A stretch of 64,000 bases of DNA from Mucilaginibacter sp. cycad4 (GTDB taxonomy: Bacteria; Bacteroidota; Bacteroidia; Sphingobacteriales; Sphingobacteriaceae): the NCBI RefSeq assembly GCF_034263275.1, contig NZ_CP139559.1:186001-250000 (forward strand). The letters run 5' to 3'. The notes beneath the pieces were generated by a model, which worked only from the letters and a program-made list of their open reading frames with translations, was not told where the DNA came from and did not search any database. The translations under genes and the position numbers were made by a program. This document shows positions 1 to 9,168 of this stretch, one piece after another; the stretch's first letter is position 1; each line of letters opens with the position of its first letter.

Positions 1-1
1 T

Positions 2-760
2 TATATTTATATGGGCGATAATGCCCGCGCACCCTATGGTAACCGCTCATTCAGCACCATACACCAGTACACCTGGGAGTGTGTGCAATGGATGTTTGAC
101 CAGGGATGCCCGCTGGTGATCCTGGCGTGTAATACCGCATCGGCTAAGGCATTGCGTACCATTCAGCAGCAGGACCTTAAACAGATAGAAGACCCGTTGA
201 AAAGGGTACTGGGTGTCATTCGCCCAACGGCCGAGGTTATTGGCGATTATACTAAAACCAAAGAAATAGGGGTGCTTGGTACAAAAGGCACAGTACAATC
301 GGGTTCATACCTGTTAGAGATCAACAACTTTTTCCCCGATATAAAAGTTTACCAGCAGGCCTGCCCGCTTTGGGTACCGCTGATTGAAAATGGCGAATAT
401 GATAAACCCGGTGCCGATTTCTTTGTGCAGCTATACCTGGATCAGATTATGGCGCAATCGCCTAACATTGATACCATTTTACTGGCCTGCACACATTACC
501 CCATCATCCAGGAAAAAATTAAAGCTCATTTACCCAAAGGCGTTAATGTAGTTGGCCAGGGCGATATAGTAGCTCAAAGCCTGGTTAAATACTTAAACCG
601 CCATCCCGAAATTGAGCAAAAGATCAGCCGCAACGGTGAAAATAAATTTTATACCACCACCGATGATACCGCCGATTTTGATCATCATGCTTCGCTTTTC
701 TTTTCTGCCCCGGTAAAATCAACGTTTATATCGGCAAATGATTTGGTGACTTGCAAGTGA
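2..760 (+). CDS. murI: Glutamate racemase, 5'-truncated by window edge
   Basis: Interconverts L- and D-glutamate to supply D-Glu for peptidoglycan in the cytoplasm. The reading frame is open to the first bases of the window, and the visible protein begins inside the conserved GDNARAPYG segment. The N-terminal 25-30 residues, including the usual DSGIGG motif, therefore lie upstream. The two catalytic cysteines are both visible: LACNTASA (Cys40, counted from the ATG at 11) and LLACTHYP (Cys160). The ATG at 11 is internal and not the true start. The next gene downstream, nuoH, has its own promoter, so no operon link is evident. Confidence 0.95.
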   Translation, partial: YIYMGDNARAPYGNRSFSTIHQYTWECVQWMFDQGCPLVILACNTASAKALRTIQQQDLKQIEDPLKRVLGVIRPTAEVIGDYTKTKEIGVLGTKGTVQSGSYLLEINNFFPDIKVYQQACPLWVPLIENGEYDKPGADFFVQLYLDQIMAQSPNIDTILLACTHYPIIQEKIKAHLPKGVNVVGQGDIVAQSLVKYLNRHPEIEQKISRNGENKFYTTTDDTADFDHHASLFFSAPVKSTFISANDLVTCK

Positions 761-1026
761 GTGGTTGATTGGGTTAATTAGGTGAGTGGTTTAAAAGATT
801 ATCTGCCGCGGGTTTAGCGCGGCGTAACCCGTGGTTGCGCCATGACTTAAGTTTTTAACTTAAGTCCCTGTTTTGCCCTGAAAAGCACAAGTCAGCCACG
901 CCAATCCCGTCACACAAGACTTGCGCTAAAAACGGCGCCAGGAAAAGAAACAATCATTTAGCCAATCAATCCTATCAACTATTCTTAAGGATCAACCATT
1001 CTCCTAATCAACCCAATCAACCACTC
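759..1026. repeat. Intergenic imperfect inverted repeat after murI
   Basis: The murI-nuoH gap (761-1124) holds no gene. Its arms at 759-782 and 1003-1026 are inverted copies with 23 of 24 bases matching, built from the word gagtggttgattgggttaa. The same word recurs in the inverted repeat at 17323-17405. Between the arms lies a copy of the CACAAGTC...AAGACTTGCGCTAAA dispersed element (about 885-935), which is also found near 10623 and 57770. The arrangement suggests one repeat sitting inside another. Confidence 0.7.
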
Positions 1027-1094
1027 ACTCAATAAACAACAATCCCTATCAACTTAATATATAATTTAATCATTCTAAATAACTCAACATTTAG

Positions 1095-1102
1095 TAAGTT
1101 TG
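1095..1102 (+). promoter_or_regulatory. Promoter -7 element of the nuoH-N operon
   Basis: TAAGTTTG matches the Bacteroidota sigma-ABfrA -7 consensus TAnnTTTG. It lies 22 nt before the TTG start of nuoH. No clear -33 TTG is visible at the usual spacing. It implies that nuoH-N is transcribed independently of murI. Confidence 0.55.
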
Positions 1103-1124
1103 CACCCTTAAGCAAATATTCCTG

Positions 1125-2195
1125 TTGAACTATTATATTACATATTTTATTGCAGCAATTGGGTTGTTCAGTTTTTCGGCCTTTTTCGCTTTATTCGGTG
1201 TATATGCCGAGCGTAAAATATCAGCTTTTATACAGGACAGGCTTGGCCCAACGGAAACCGGAAAATATGGCTCACTCCAAACACTGGCCGATATTTTAAA
1301 GATGCTTCAGAAAGAGCTGATCATCCCGGCAGCTGCCGATAAATGGTTGTTCATGCTGGCCCCGGCGGTGATATTTATAGCCGTGTACCTCGGCTTCGCC
1401 GCGCTGCCCTGGGCACCCGGGCTTATTCCCTCAAAAACTAATATCGGTCTTTACTACATTTTTGCCATCATCTCCATCGAAACATTGGGCATCCTGATGG
1501 CAGGCTGGGGATCAAATAACAAATATTCAATATTGGGTGCCATGCGCTCGGCGGCGCAGATCATTTCGTATGAGATCCCTGCCGGTTTTGCCATTATATC
1601 GGTTGTGATGATAGCCCAAACGCTGGATTTACAGGTGATCTCGGCCCAGCAAGGTATCCTGGCTACTGAAAAGATAAAATTTGCCGGCTTCTGGGACGTA
1701 TCTCAAATAGGTGGCCTTTTTAGCTGGAATGTTTTCCGTGCACCACATTTATTGATCGCATTCGTAATTTATTTCATAGCTTCATTAGCCGAAAGTAACC
1801 GTGCACCTTTTGATATTCCGGAAGCGGAATCGGAACTGGTTGCCGGTTTTCATACCGAGTTTACAGGCATCCGCTTTGCGCTGGTATTTTTGGCCGAGTA
1901 TTCGATGATGTTCCTGGTATCCATGATAGCAGTGATCTTGTTTTTAGGAGCCTGGAATACCCCGCTGCCTAATATTGGCAGTGTTAAGCTGGCAACATGG
2001 ACAACCGGGGTAGCCTGGGGAATATTATGGGTGGTAATAAAAACATTAGGCCTGGTGGGCGTTCAGATGTGGATCAGGTGGACACTGCCCCGTTTAAGGG
2101 TTGATCAACTGATGAACCTTTGCTGGAAAGTACTAACCCCGCTGGCCTTCGGCTGTATGTTGATCTCGGGCGTGTGGAGGTTGTGGTTGATGTAA
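1125..2195 (+). CDS. nuoH: NADH-quinone oxidoreductase subunit H
   Basis: This 356-residue integral membrane subunit of complex I forms the quinone-binding chamber at the joint between the peripheral and membrane arms. Multiple hydrophobic segments run throughout, and conserved family words are visible: ERKISAFIQDRLGP near residue 30 and AESNRAPFDIPEAESELVAG near residue 225. The start is a TTG at 1125, the only start that gives the full N-terminal helix. It is the first gene of a membrane-arm cluster (H-N). A 111-bp gap with repeated tcggaag/gtccgaaag words separates it from nuoI. Confidence 0.95.
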   Translation: MNYYITYFIAAIGLFSFSAFFALFGVYAERKISAFIQDRLGPTETGKYGSLQTLADILKMLQKELIIPAAADKWLFMLAPAVIFIAVYLGFAALPWAPGLIPSKTNIGLYYIFAIISIETLGILMAGWGSNNKYSILGAMRSAAQIISYEIPAGFAIISVVMIAQTLDLQVISAQQGILATEKIKFAGFWDVSQIGGLFSWNVFRAPHLLIAFVIYFIASLAESNRAPFDIPEAESELVAGFHTEFTGIRFALVFLAEYSMMFLVSMIAVILFLGAWNTPLPNIGSVKLATWTTGVAWGILWVVIKTLGLVGVQMWIRWTLPRLRVDQLMNLCWKVLTPLAFGCMLISGVWRLWLM

Positions 2196-2306
2196 GCGTT
2201 TAGTCGGAAGTCCCCAGTCGGAAAGTCCGAAAGACAGAAGTATCAAAGATTATAAAAAATATAACGTAAACAGGATAGTCAGGGTAATCCCAAAATCCTA
2301 AAAATC

Positions 2307-2897
2307 ATGGTTCAGAAAGTAATCAAAGCGTTTACAACGGCATGGAAAGGGTTAAGCCTTACCATACGGCACCTTTTTGCGGGTAACGGCAAAAGGGAGA
2401 TCGTGACCGTGAGCGACAGCAATTACTTTAAACAACTGGAGCATGGCACCAACACCATCCAGTACCCAAAACAACAGTTGCCCGTGCCAGAAGTGGGCCG
2501 CTATCAATTGGATGTGGAAATGGACGACTGCATAGTGTGTGACCTTTGCGCCAAGGTTTGCCCGGTTAATTGTATCGATATCGAATCGATTAAGGCAACG
2601 GAGGCTATCGGCCAAACATCCGACGGTACAACCAAACGTTTGTATGCCGCTAAGTTTGATATTGATATGGCCAAGTGTATGTATTGCGGCCTGTGTACCA
2701 TTGTGTGCCCAACCGAATGCATCACCATGACCAACCAGTACGATAAAACCGTTTTTCAGCTAAGTGACCTGGTTTACCAGTTTTCAGATATGTCACCAGA
2801 AGATGCAGCCGAAAAGCGTGCTCTTTTTGACAAACAGCAAGCCGAAAAGCAGGCTGCCAAATTAGCCGCTATGAAACAAAAGGAGGGTGGGGCATGA
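2307..2897 (+). CDS. nuoI: NADH-quinone oxidoreductase subunit I (2x[4Fe-4S])
   Basis: This 196-residue ferredoxin-like subunit carries the two [4Fe-4S] clusters (N6a/N6b) that pass electrons towards quinone. Both CxxCxxCxxxCP motifs are intact, with Cys75/78/81/85 and Cys124/127/130/134. The C-terminus is a charged Lys/Gln/Ala-rich tail beyond the core domain. The stop codon overlaps the nuoJ start (ATGA), so translation is probably coupled. Confidence 0.96.
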   Translation: MVQKVIKAFTTAWKGLSLTIRHLFAGNGKREIVTVSDSNYFKQLEHGTNTIQYPKQQLPVPEVGRYQLDVEMDDCIVCDLCAKVCPVNCIDIESIKATEAIGQTSDGTTKRLYAAKFDIDMAKCMYCGLCTIVCPTECITMTNQYDKTVFQLSDLVYQFSDMSPEDAAEKRALFDKQQAEKQAAKLAAMKQKEGGA

Positions 2898-3442
2898 CCT
2901 TGGTGCGTGTTTTGTTTTATGTGATGAGTTTTATTGCCGTAAGTTCGGCCCTTTATGCTGCTTTAAGCAAAAACCTGGTAAGGAGTATTTTCATATTTTT
3001 TGTGACCCTGTTTGCTCTTGCAGGCCTGTATGTTTTGGCCCTCGCCGATTTTGTGGCGGTAACACAGGTAGTAATTTATGTGGGCGGGATCCTGGTGCTC
3101 ATCCTTTTCGCATTTATGCTTTCGGGTCGTGAAACGCTGAATGTGATCCAACAGCAAAAAGGGAAATTCATTAACATGGCTAAAGTGCCGGCGGTTATAC
3201 TGGCTGTGCTGTTTTTAGCGGTGATTGTAAACATTATCCTTAAAGCCGATGCCGATAACCTGCCATGGGTAAAGCAATCCATCGCGCAAAAAAATGAGAT
3301 TGCGCCAACTACACTGATGACCGAAAATATCGGCATTAATTTAATGACCACTTACCTGTTGCCATTTGAGGCTATCTCTGTTTTATTGCTGATGGCTTTG
3401 GTAGGCGCGGCGCATTTATCACGCAAGGAGGGCAAGGCATGA
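2894..3442 (+). CDS. nuoJ: NADH-quinone oxidoreductase subunit J
   Basis: This 182-residue membrane subunit of complex I belongs to the ND6 family. About five hydrophobic helices are visible, including the conserved VTQVVIYVGGILVLILFAFML stretch around residues 56-76, which contains the pi-bulge helix important for coupling. It overlaps nuoI and nuoK by 4 nt on each side (ATGA junctions), a typical tightly coupled operon arrangement. Confidence 0.95.
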   Translation: MTLVRVLFYVMSFIAVSSALYAALSKNLVRSIFIFFVTLFALAGLYVLALADFVAVTQVVIYVGGILVLILFAFMLSGRETLNVIQQQKGKFINMAKVPAVILAVLFLAVIVNIILKADADNLPWVKQSIAQKNEIAPTTLMTENIGINLMTTYLLPFEAISVLLLMALVGAAHLSRKEGKA

Positions 3443-3744
3443 TCACGCTGACCGATTTTTTACTGGTAGGTGCCTTGCTTTTTTGTACGGGCATGTACAT
3501 GATCGTATCTAAACGTAACTCCATACAAGTGTTAATAGGTATTGAGCTGATGCTGAACGCCGCCATTTTAAACCTGGTAGCTTTTGGTAAATATGATAAG
3601 CTGAATAACGGAGGACAAGTATTTGCCCTGTTTGCTATTGTGCTGGCCGCTGCTACAACTGCGGTAGCCCTGGCTATCATTTTGAACGTTTACCGGAGAT
3701 ATAAAACCATTGATCCGGATGAGATTAAAAATTTGAGGGATTAA
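3439..3744 (+). CDS. nuoK: NADH-quinone oxidoreductase subunit K
   Basis: This 101-residue, three-helix ND4L-family subunit of the complex I proton channel has the usual length. The conserved IGIELMLNAAILNLVAF region near residues 34-50 contains the glutamate that takes part in proton transfer. The start overlaps the nuoJ stop. A 138-bp gap with a perfect inverted repeat (3749-3826) separates it from nuoL. Confidence 0.95.
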   Translation: MITLTDFLLVGALLFCTGMYMIVSKRNSIQVLIGIELMLNAAILNLVAFGKYDKLNNGGQVFALFAIVLAAATTAVALAIILNVYRRYKTIDPDEIKNLRD

Positions 3745-3748
3745 AATA

Positions 3749-3826
3749 CTGTAGAGACGCATAATTGCGTCTCGCGCAGGACAAGCGGATTTGCACATTC
3801 GGAGACGCAATTATGCGTCTCTACAG
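3749..3826. repeat. Perfect 25-bp inverted repeat (GTAGAGACGCAT family)
   Basis: The arms at 3749-3773 and 3802-3826 are exact reverse complements of 25 bp around a 28-nt loop. Each arm is itself nearly palindromic (gagacgcat/atgcgtctc type). A degenerate related word follows at 3843-3865. The same family appears at 57953-58044 and as a fragment at 56281-56296. It lies inside the nuo operon and would form a large hairpin in the mRNA between nuoK and nuoL. Confidence 0.85.
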
Positions 3827-3882
3827 GAAATAAAAAATAACGGCGAGACACATCACATGTGACTCAACATGATAGTAAATAA

Positions 3883-5946
3883 TTGAACAACGCGTTACTA
3901 TATACCGATCCAACCATCATCAGCTACACCGTCGCAGCTGTGGCTTTGCCGCTGTTTGCTGCTTTGATCAACTTTTGCCTGCCGGTAAAAAGTAAGGTGG
4001 CGGGCTGGGTATCAACACTGGCTATTTTGGCGGGTTGCGTTTTATCGGCCATGATATTTGCAAGGGTATGGAACCAGCAACCCCTGCATGCCCAAAAGCT
4101 GTGGTTTACCATCGGTACTACCAAAGTCTTTGCGGGCATCCTGCTTAATAACCTTTCGGTATTGATGTTGCTGTTGGTATCGCTGATTGCTTTGCCGGTA
4201 CACATCTATTCCACTGCCTACATGAAGCATGACGACAGGTACAGTCGTTACTTCACTTACTTAAGTTTCTTTTGTTTCAGCATGCTGGCTTTAGTAGTGG
4301 TGGATAGTATGGTGCTGTTTTATGCTTTCTGGGAGTTGGTAGGCTTTTCATCATACCTGCTTATTGGCTTTTGGTTTACTAAGGATAAAGCGGTGCAGGC
4401 CAACAAAAAAGCCTTTATCATGAACCGCATCGGCGATATCGGCTTGCTGAGTGCTATCATTATCATTTTTGCCCAGTTTCATACATTTGATATTGCCGAG
4501 CTTTTCATTAACGGTGGGGGACTGGCATTTAAATCTGTCATACACGATAGCTTATGGATTTCATCCACAGGTCAGATACCGGCTATATGGCAATACATCG
4601 CCTGTTTGGGGGTATTTATGGCTATTACGGCTAAATCGGCACAATTTCCGCTGCATACCTGGCTTCCTGATGCGATGGAAGGGCCGACTTCGGTTTCGGC
4701 ATTGATCCACGCGGCTACTATGGTTGCGGCGGGTGTGTTCCTGCTGGGCAGGGTTTACCCGTTGTTTACCGATACAGAACTGACTGTTTTAGCTATTATC
4801 GGCTGTTTTACCGCTTTTATGGCGGCTACCATCGCGCTTACGCAAAACGATCTGAAGCGTGTGCTTGCTTATTCAACCATATCGCAATTGGGCTATATGA
4901 TCCTGGCGATGGGGGTCGGGGCTTATGGCTCTTCCTTATTCCATTTGGCTACGCATGCTTTTTTTAAATGTTTACTGTTTTTGGTGGCCGGTGTAGTGAT
5001 CCACGAAATGCAGCATATCAAGGAAGAAAACGACCTTGATATCGATCCGCAAAATATCCTGCATATGGGTGGTTTGCGTAAAAAGTTGCCGCTGACGTTT
5101 ATCGCCGCGGTTGTGGGCTCGCTGGCGCTAATAGGGATTCCGCTTACTTCGGGCTACCTGTCAAAGGATGGCATCCTGATCCAGGCCTTTGAATGGAGCG
5201 AAGGCAGGAGTGCATGGCTTAAATTGATCCCGGCAGCTGCGTTATTTACCAGCTGGCTTACCGCTTTTTACGTATCACGATTGATAGTAAAAGTGTTTTT
5301 TGGCGAGTTTCGCCTGTTGAAAAGTAATCCCGAAATCAAATTCCATATCAGCGATGGCGGCTGGCAATACAGTGTACCATTGATCCTGCTGGCGGTTTGC
5401 AGTTTATTCCCGCTGTTTTCACTTAACCCTTTCTTTTACGAAAAGGCCTGGCTGTTCGAAAGTTTAAAGCCTGCCAATTTTATGGCCCGCGAAAACATCT
5501 ACCATACCATTATCCCGATAGCGGTGAATATCCTGAGCGTATTTGTGATGTACACGGCGTACGCTATCTATGTAAAACAAAATACCTTCTCGTTCCCGCA
5601 AACGGGTTTCCTGTACCGCTTATCTTATAACCAATGGTACCTGGACAAGATCTATAAAAAAGCAATTGTAAAGCCTATACTTGGTCTGGGCAAAACCTGC
5701 TTCTGGTTCGATAGGAATATCATTGACGGGCTGATCCATTTAATTGAACGTACGAGCCAGCTGGTGGCAAACCTTGCTGCATGGTGCGATAAATATATTG
5801 TTGACGGATTTTTGCATTTAATGGCTGCATTAGTGCAAAGTATTGGCAATTTTGCACGTAAGTTTCAAAACGGCAAAGTGCAGTATTATTTGTATAGTAT
5901 GCTGCTCATTGTGCTGGTACTCTTTATTTTAAAAATACTGATCTGA
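3883..5946 (+). CDS. nuoL: NADH-quinone oxidoreductase subunit L
   Basis: This 687-residue antiporter-like proton-pumping subunit forms the distal end of the complex I membrane arm and carries the long lateral helix. Family motifs are visible: FWELVGFSSYLLIGFW near residue 150, WLPDAMEGPTSVSALIHAAT near residue 263, and the lysine-bearing transmembrane segments. A TTG start at 3883 gives the natural N-terminus; no ATG lies nearby. It is followed by nuoM after 5 nt. The length is at the upper end for the family. Confidence 0.95.
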   Translation: MNNALLYTDPTIISYTVAAVALPLFAALINFCLPVKSKVAGWVSTLAILAGCVLSAMIFARVWNQQPLHAQKLWFTIGTTKVFAGILLNNLSVLMLLLVSLIALPVHIYSTAYMKHDDRYSRYFTYLSFFCFSMLALVVVDSMVLFYAFWELVGFSSYLLIGFWFTKDKAVQANKKAFIMNRIGDIGLLSAIIIIFAQFHTFDIAELFINGGGLAFKSVIHDSLWISSTGQIPAIWQYIACLGVFMAITAKSAQFPLHTWLPDAMEGPTSVSALIHAATMVAAGVFLLGRVYPLFTDTELTVLAIIGCFTAFMAATIALTQNDLKRVLAYSTISQLGYMILAMGVGAYGSSLFHLATHAFFKCLLFLVAGVVIHEMQHIKEENDLDIDPQNILHMGGLRKKLPLTFIAAVVGSLALIGIPLTSGYLSKDGILIQAFEWSEGRSAWLKLIPAAALFTSWLTAFYVSRLIVKVFFGEFRLLKSNPEIKFHISDGGWQYSVPLILLAVCSLFPLFSLNPFFYEKAWLFESLKPANFMARENIYHTIIPIAVNILSVFVMYTAYAIYVKQNTFSFPQTGFLYRLSYNQWYLDKIYKKAIVKPILGLGKTCFWFDRNIIDGLIHLIERTSQLVANLAAWCDKYIVDGFLHLMAALVQSIGNFARKFQNGKVQYYLYSMLLIVLVLFILKILI

Positions 5947-5951
5947 ATTTA

Positions 5952-7556
5952 ATGAACCTACTAACCCTGCTCATATTTATACCTGTACTGTTTGCGTTGG
6001 TGATCGTATTGCTGCCATCGTCGGTTCGGGGGAGTTTTAAATATATTACCCTGCTGGCTACGCTTTTGCAGCTGGGTATCAGCATCGCGATCTACCTTAA
6101 CTTTAAAACCGGTGCAGCAACGGCTGGTATTAATCATGAAGACCAGTTTCAGTTTGTACAGAAACTGCCGTGGATTGCCCTTAACCTGGGCAGCATGGGC
6201 AAAATGCAGATAGATTATTTTGTGGGGATTGACGGCATTTCGGTAACGATGCTGGTGATGTCGGCATTAGTAATGGTTATAGCTACCCTGGCTTCCTGGG
6301 AGGTCAAGAGCAACCTCAAAGGTTTCTTCCTGCTGTTCCTGCTGCTGGATATGGCCGTGATGGGTGTATTTTGTGCATTGGATTTCTTCCTGTTTTACCT
6401 GTTTTACGAGCTGATGTTGTTGCCCCTTTATTTCCTGATCGGGATGTGGGGCGGCGTTCGCCGGGAATATGCGGCCATCAAGTTTTTCCTGTATACCTTG
6501 TTTGGTTCGGTGTTTATGCTGCTGGTGATGGTTGGTTTGTACCTTTCAGTAAGCGACCCGGCAACAGGCAATCATACTTTTAATATCATCCAGATGATGA
6601 ACCCAGCTAATTATGCCCAGGGTTCGGTGTTTTCGGCAGCGGCCCATCAAACTATATTGGGTATGCCTGCGCGTACGGTTGGCTTTGTGGTGTTGTTTAT
6701 TGCCTTTGCTATCAAAGTGCCGGTTGTGCCCCTGCATACCTGGCTGCCCGATGCCCACGTAGAGGCGCCAACGCCGGTATCTATTATCCTTGCCGGTGTG
6801 TTGCTTAAAATAGGCGGTTACGGTATCATCCGGATCTGTTTGGGGATTTTCCCGGAAATAGCCGCATCCGGTGCTTTTTGGCTTGGCTTGCTTGGTGTTA
6901 TTTCGATATTATACGGTGCCTGCAATGCGCTGGCCCAGCGCGATCTGAAACGGATGATCGCTTATTCGTCCGTATCGCACATGGGGTTTGTGCTGCTCGG
7001 TATCGCTTCACAAACGGCCGAAGGGCTGAGCGGCGCCGTAATGCAGATGGTGAGCCATGGCTTTTTATCAACCATGCTGTTCTTTTTGGTGGGCGTGGTT
7101 TATAACCGCGTGCACGACAGGGATATTTATCATTTCCGCGGCTTGGGCACCCATATGCCAAAGTATACCGCTTTCGTCATGATCGCCTTTTTTGCTTCAC
7201 TGGGTTTACCGGGTTTTTCAGCTTTTGTGGCCGAAGCATTTACGCTTACCGGTACTTTTAAATCGGCAACAGTAAACGGATTGCTGCCATATTGGATGGC
7301 TGTTTGCGGTTCGGTAGGCATCCTGCTTAGCGCAGCCTATTTCCTGTGGACATTGCAGCGCATGTTCTTTGGAAAAGTATCATTAAAAGGAGGAGAGGTT
7401 TGGAAGATAGCGCTAACCGATCTGAACCTTCGCGAAAAACTAACCCTTGCCCCCCTGGCCCTTGCGGCGCTGGCTTTGGGTATAATGCCGGGGCTGGTTT
7501 TTGATAAGATCAATGATTCGGTACTGGCGCTGATCCAGTATTTACAGGCTAAATAA
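5952..7556 (+). CDS. nuoM: NADH-quinone oxidoreductase subunit M
   Basis: This 534-residue antiporter-like proton-pumping subunit contains the Proton_antipo_M domain. Characteristic segments are FYELMLLPLYFLIGMWGG near residue 150 and WLPDAHVEAPTPVSIILAG near residue 266. Fourteen or so hydrophobic helices are expected from the pattern. The ATG is 5 nt after the nuoL stop and the gene runs at 23 nt spacing into nuoN, so it is part of the same transcript. Confidence 0.96.
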   Translation: MNLLTLLIFIPVLFALVIVLLPSSVRGSFKYITLLATLLQLGISIAIYLNFKTGAATAGINHEDQFQFVQKLPWIALNLGSMGKMQIDYFVGIDGISVTMLVMSALVMVIATLASWEVKSNLKGFFLLFLLLDMAVMGVFCALDFFLFYLFYELMLLPLYFLIGMWGGVRREYAAIKFFLYTLFGSVFMLLVMVGLYLSVSDPATGNHTFNIIQMMNPANYAQGSVFSAAAHQTILGMPARTVGFVVLFIAFAIKVPVVPLHTWLPDAHVEAPTPVSIILAGVLLKIGGYGIIRICLGIFPEIAASGAFWLGLLGVISILYGACNALAQRDLKRMIAYSSVSHMGFVLLGIASQTAEGLSGAVMQMVSHGFLSTMLFFLVGVVYNRVHDRDIYHFRGLGTHMPKYTAFVMIAFFASLGLPGFSAFVAEAFTLTGTFKSATVNGLLPYWMAVCGSVGILLSAAYFLWTLQRMFFGKVSLKGGEVWKIALTDLNLREKLTLAPLALAALALGIMPGLVFDKINDSVLALIQYLQAK

Positions 7557-7579
7557 AATCATAGTACAATAAAATATAA

Positions 7580-9073
7580 ATGCACGATCTGCTCCCCCAT
7601 ATATCAGTTCAGTTAACCAATGTTTTTGGCAGTATACCCTATTTTATGCCCGAAATTTATTTAACCGGGCTGTTTTTAGTAGTGCTGGTAACCGACCTGA
7701 TATTTGGGCGCAGATCTGTAAAGCTTTGTAAAATAGTAGCCTGTGCCGGCTTGCTGCTGGTGTTGTTTAAAGACCTGCAGCAGGTATCCCTGATCCTTGA
7801 CGGAGATCATGTTATCTTCGGCAGTATGTTACTGCTGCGCAGGTCGGCGGTATTTTTTAAGATCATTATCGATCTGCTGTCATTCATCCTGTTATTGAAT
7901 TTTACCTGGGATGATAAACTGAAGGCGCATCCGAAAGGGCTATCAGACCTGTATACCATTTCCATAGCATCCTTATTAGGTTTGCATTTAATGGCGATGG
8001 CTATTAACCTGTTATCGGTTTATCTTGCTATCGAGATGGTATCCGTAGCGTCATACCTGATGGTGGCTTACCGTTCTGAAACCGCGTTGAGTACCGAGGC
8101 CGGTTTAAAGTATGTGTTGTTCGGCGCGGCATCGTCGGCAGTTATGTTATACGGGATTTCGTTACTGTATGGCTTCAGCGGCTCGCTGGCTCTGTTGAAT
8201 ATTGTAGCCCAGTTGCCCAATGTAAACCCGGTGAGTGCTTCATTTGCTTTGGTATTGGTGATGATTGGCATAGGCTTTAAATTATCATTTATGCCGATGC
8301 ATTTTTGGGTACCCGATGTTTACCAGGGCGCGCCCACACCTGTTACCGCATACCTGTCAACTGTGCCTAAAATAGCAGCCTTTGCATTGCTGGTAAATGT
8401 GATGCCTTTGTTCTTGTTTTCGGCCGACTGGAAGGGGATTGATTTTAGCATTGTTTTATCAGCCATCGGGATCATCACCATGATTGCCGGAAATTTTGCA
8501 GCCGTTTTGCAAAGTAACGTGAAAAGGATGCTTGCTTATTCAAGTATCGGCCATACGGGTTTTGCTTTAATTGCAGTGGTTACGTTCAATTTACAGGGGC
8601 TATCATCATTAACCTATTACCTTGCCGTTTATGCATTAGCCAATATCGGGGCGCTGGCACTGGCATCGTACTTCAGCAATATTGTGGATGCCGAAGAGGT
8701 GGAAGCCTACAAAGGCCTGGGCTTAAAATACCCTGTAGCTTCGGTTTGTTTTGTAATTATCCTTATTTCCCTTACCGGAATTCCTGTTACTGCCGGTTTT
8801 ACCGGTAAGCTGTTTGTATTTTCGGCGGCTTACAGCGCTTATGAGCAAACGCATAGCATTTGGTTGCTGGCGTTGATGATTACCGGTGCCTTAACCACGG
8901 TGGTATCATTGTTTTATTACCTTAAAATTCCTTTGTATTTATTTCTGAAAAGAATAGAAAACGCTGAAGTTGCCAGTGAAAGATCTTATAATTTGCTTGT
9001 TTTAGCTGTTGTTATAAGTTTTCTGCTTGTTTTATTAGGTATTTTCCCTAATTCTATCCTGAAATATCTGTAG
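7580..9073 (+). CDS. nuoN: NADH-quinone oxidoreductase subunit N
   Basis: This 497-residue antiporter-like subunit is the last gene of the complex I cluster. Conserved segments include HFWVPDVYQGAPTPVTAYL near residue 240 and NVKRMLAYSSIGHTGFAL near residue 312. No intrinsic terminator with a T-tract is obvious between it and amtB. The codon use and base composition match the rest of the cluster. Confidence 0.95.
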   Translation: MHDLLPHISVQLTNVFGSIPYFMPEIYLTGLFLVVLVTDLIFGRRSVKLCKIVACAGLLLVLFKDLQQVSLILDGDHVIFGSMLLLRRSAVFFKIIIDLLSFILLLNFTWDDKLKAHPKGLSDLYTISIASLLGLHLMAMAINLLSVYLAIEMVSVASYLMVAYRSETALSTEAGLKYVLFGAASSAVMLYGISLLYGFSGSLALLNIVAQLPNVNPVSASFALVLVMIGIGFKLSFMPMHFWVPDVYQGAPTPVTAYLSTVPKIAAFALLVNVMPLFLFSADWKGIDFSIVLSAIGIITMIAGNFAAVLQSNVKRMLAYSSIGHTGFALIAVVTFNLQGLSSLTYYLAVYALANIGALALASYFSNIVDAEEVEAYKGLGLKYPVASVCFVIILISLTGIPVTAGFTGKLFVFSAAYSAYEQTHSIWLLALMITGALTTVVSLFYYLKIPLYLFLKRIENAEVASERSYNLLVLAVVISFLLVLLGIFPNSILKYL

Positions 9074-9168
9074 TTGATGTTTTTTTCAACAAAAGTTAAT
9101 TAGTTTCTTTTGTTTTTAGAAAAAATCATACCTTTCGTGCTGATTTAAAACATATTTTTTCTGAATAC

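Noticed and set aside
3749..3826. Considered as a CRISPR-like or attachment-site structure
   Set aside because: A single inverted pair with no spacer periodicity, integrase or cas gene.
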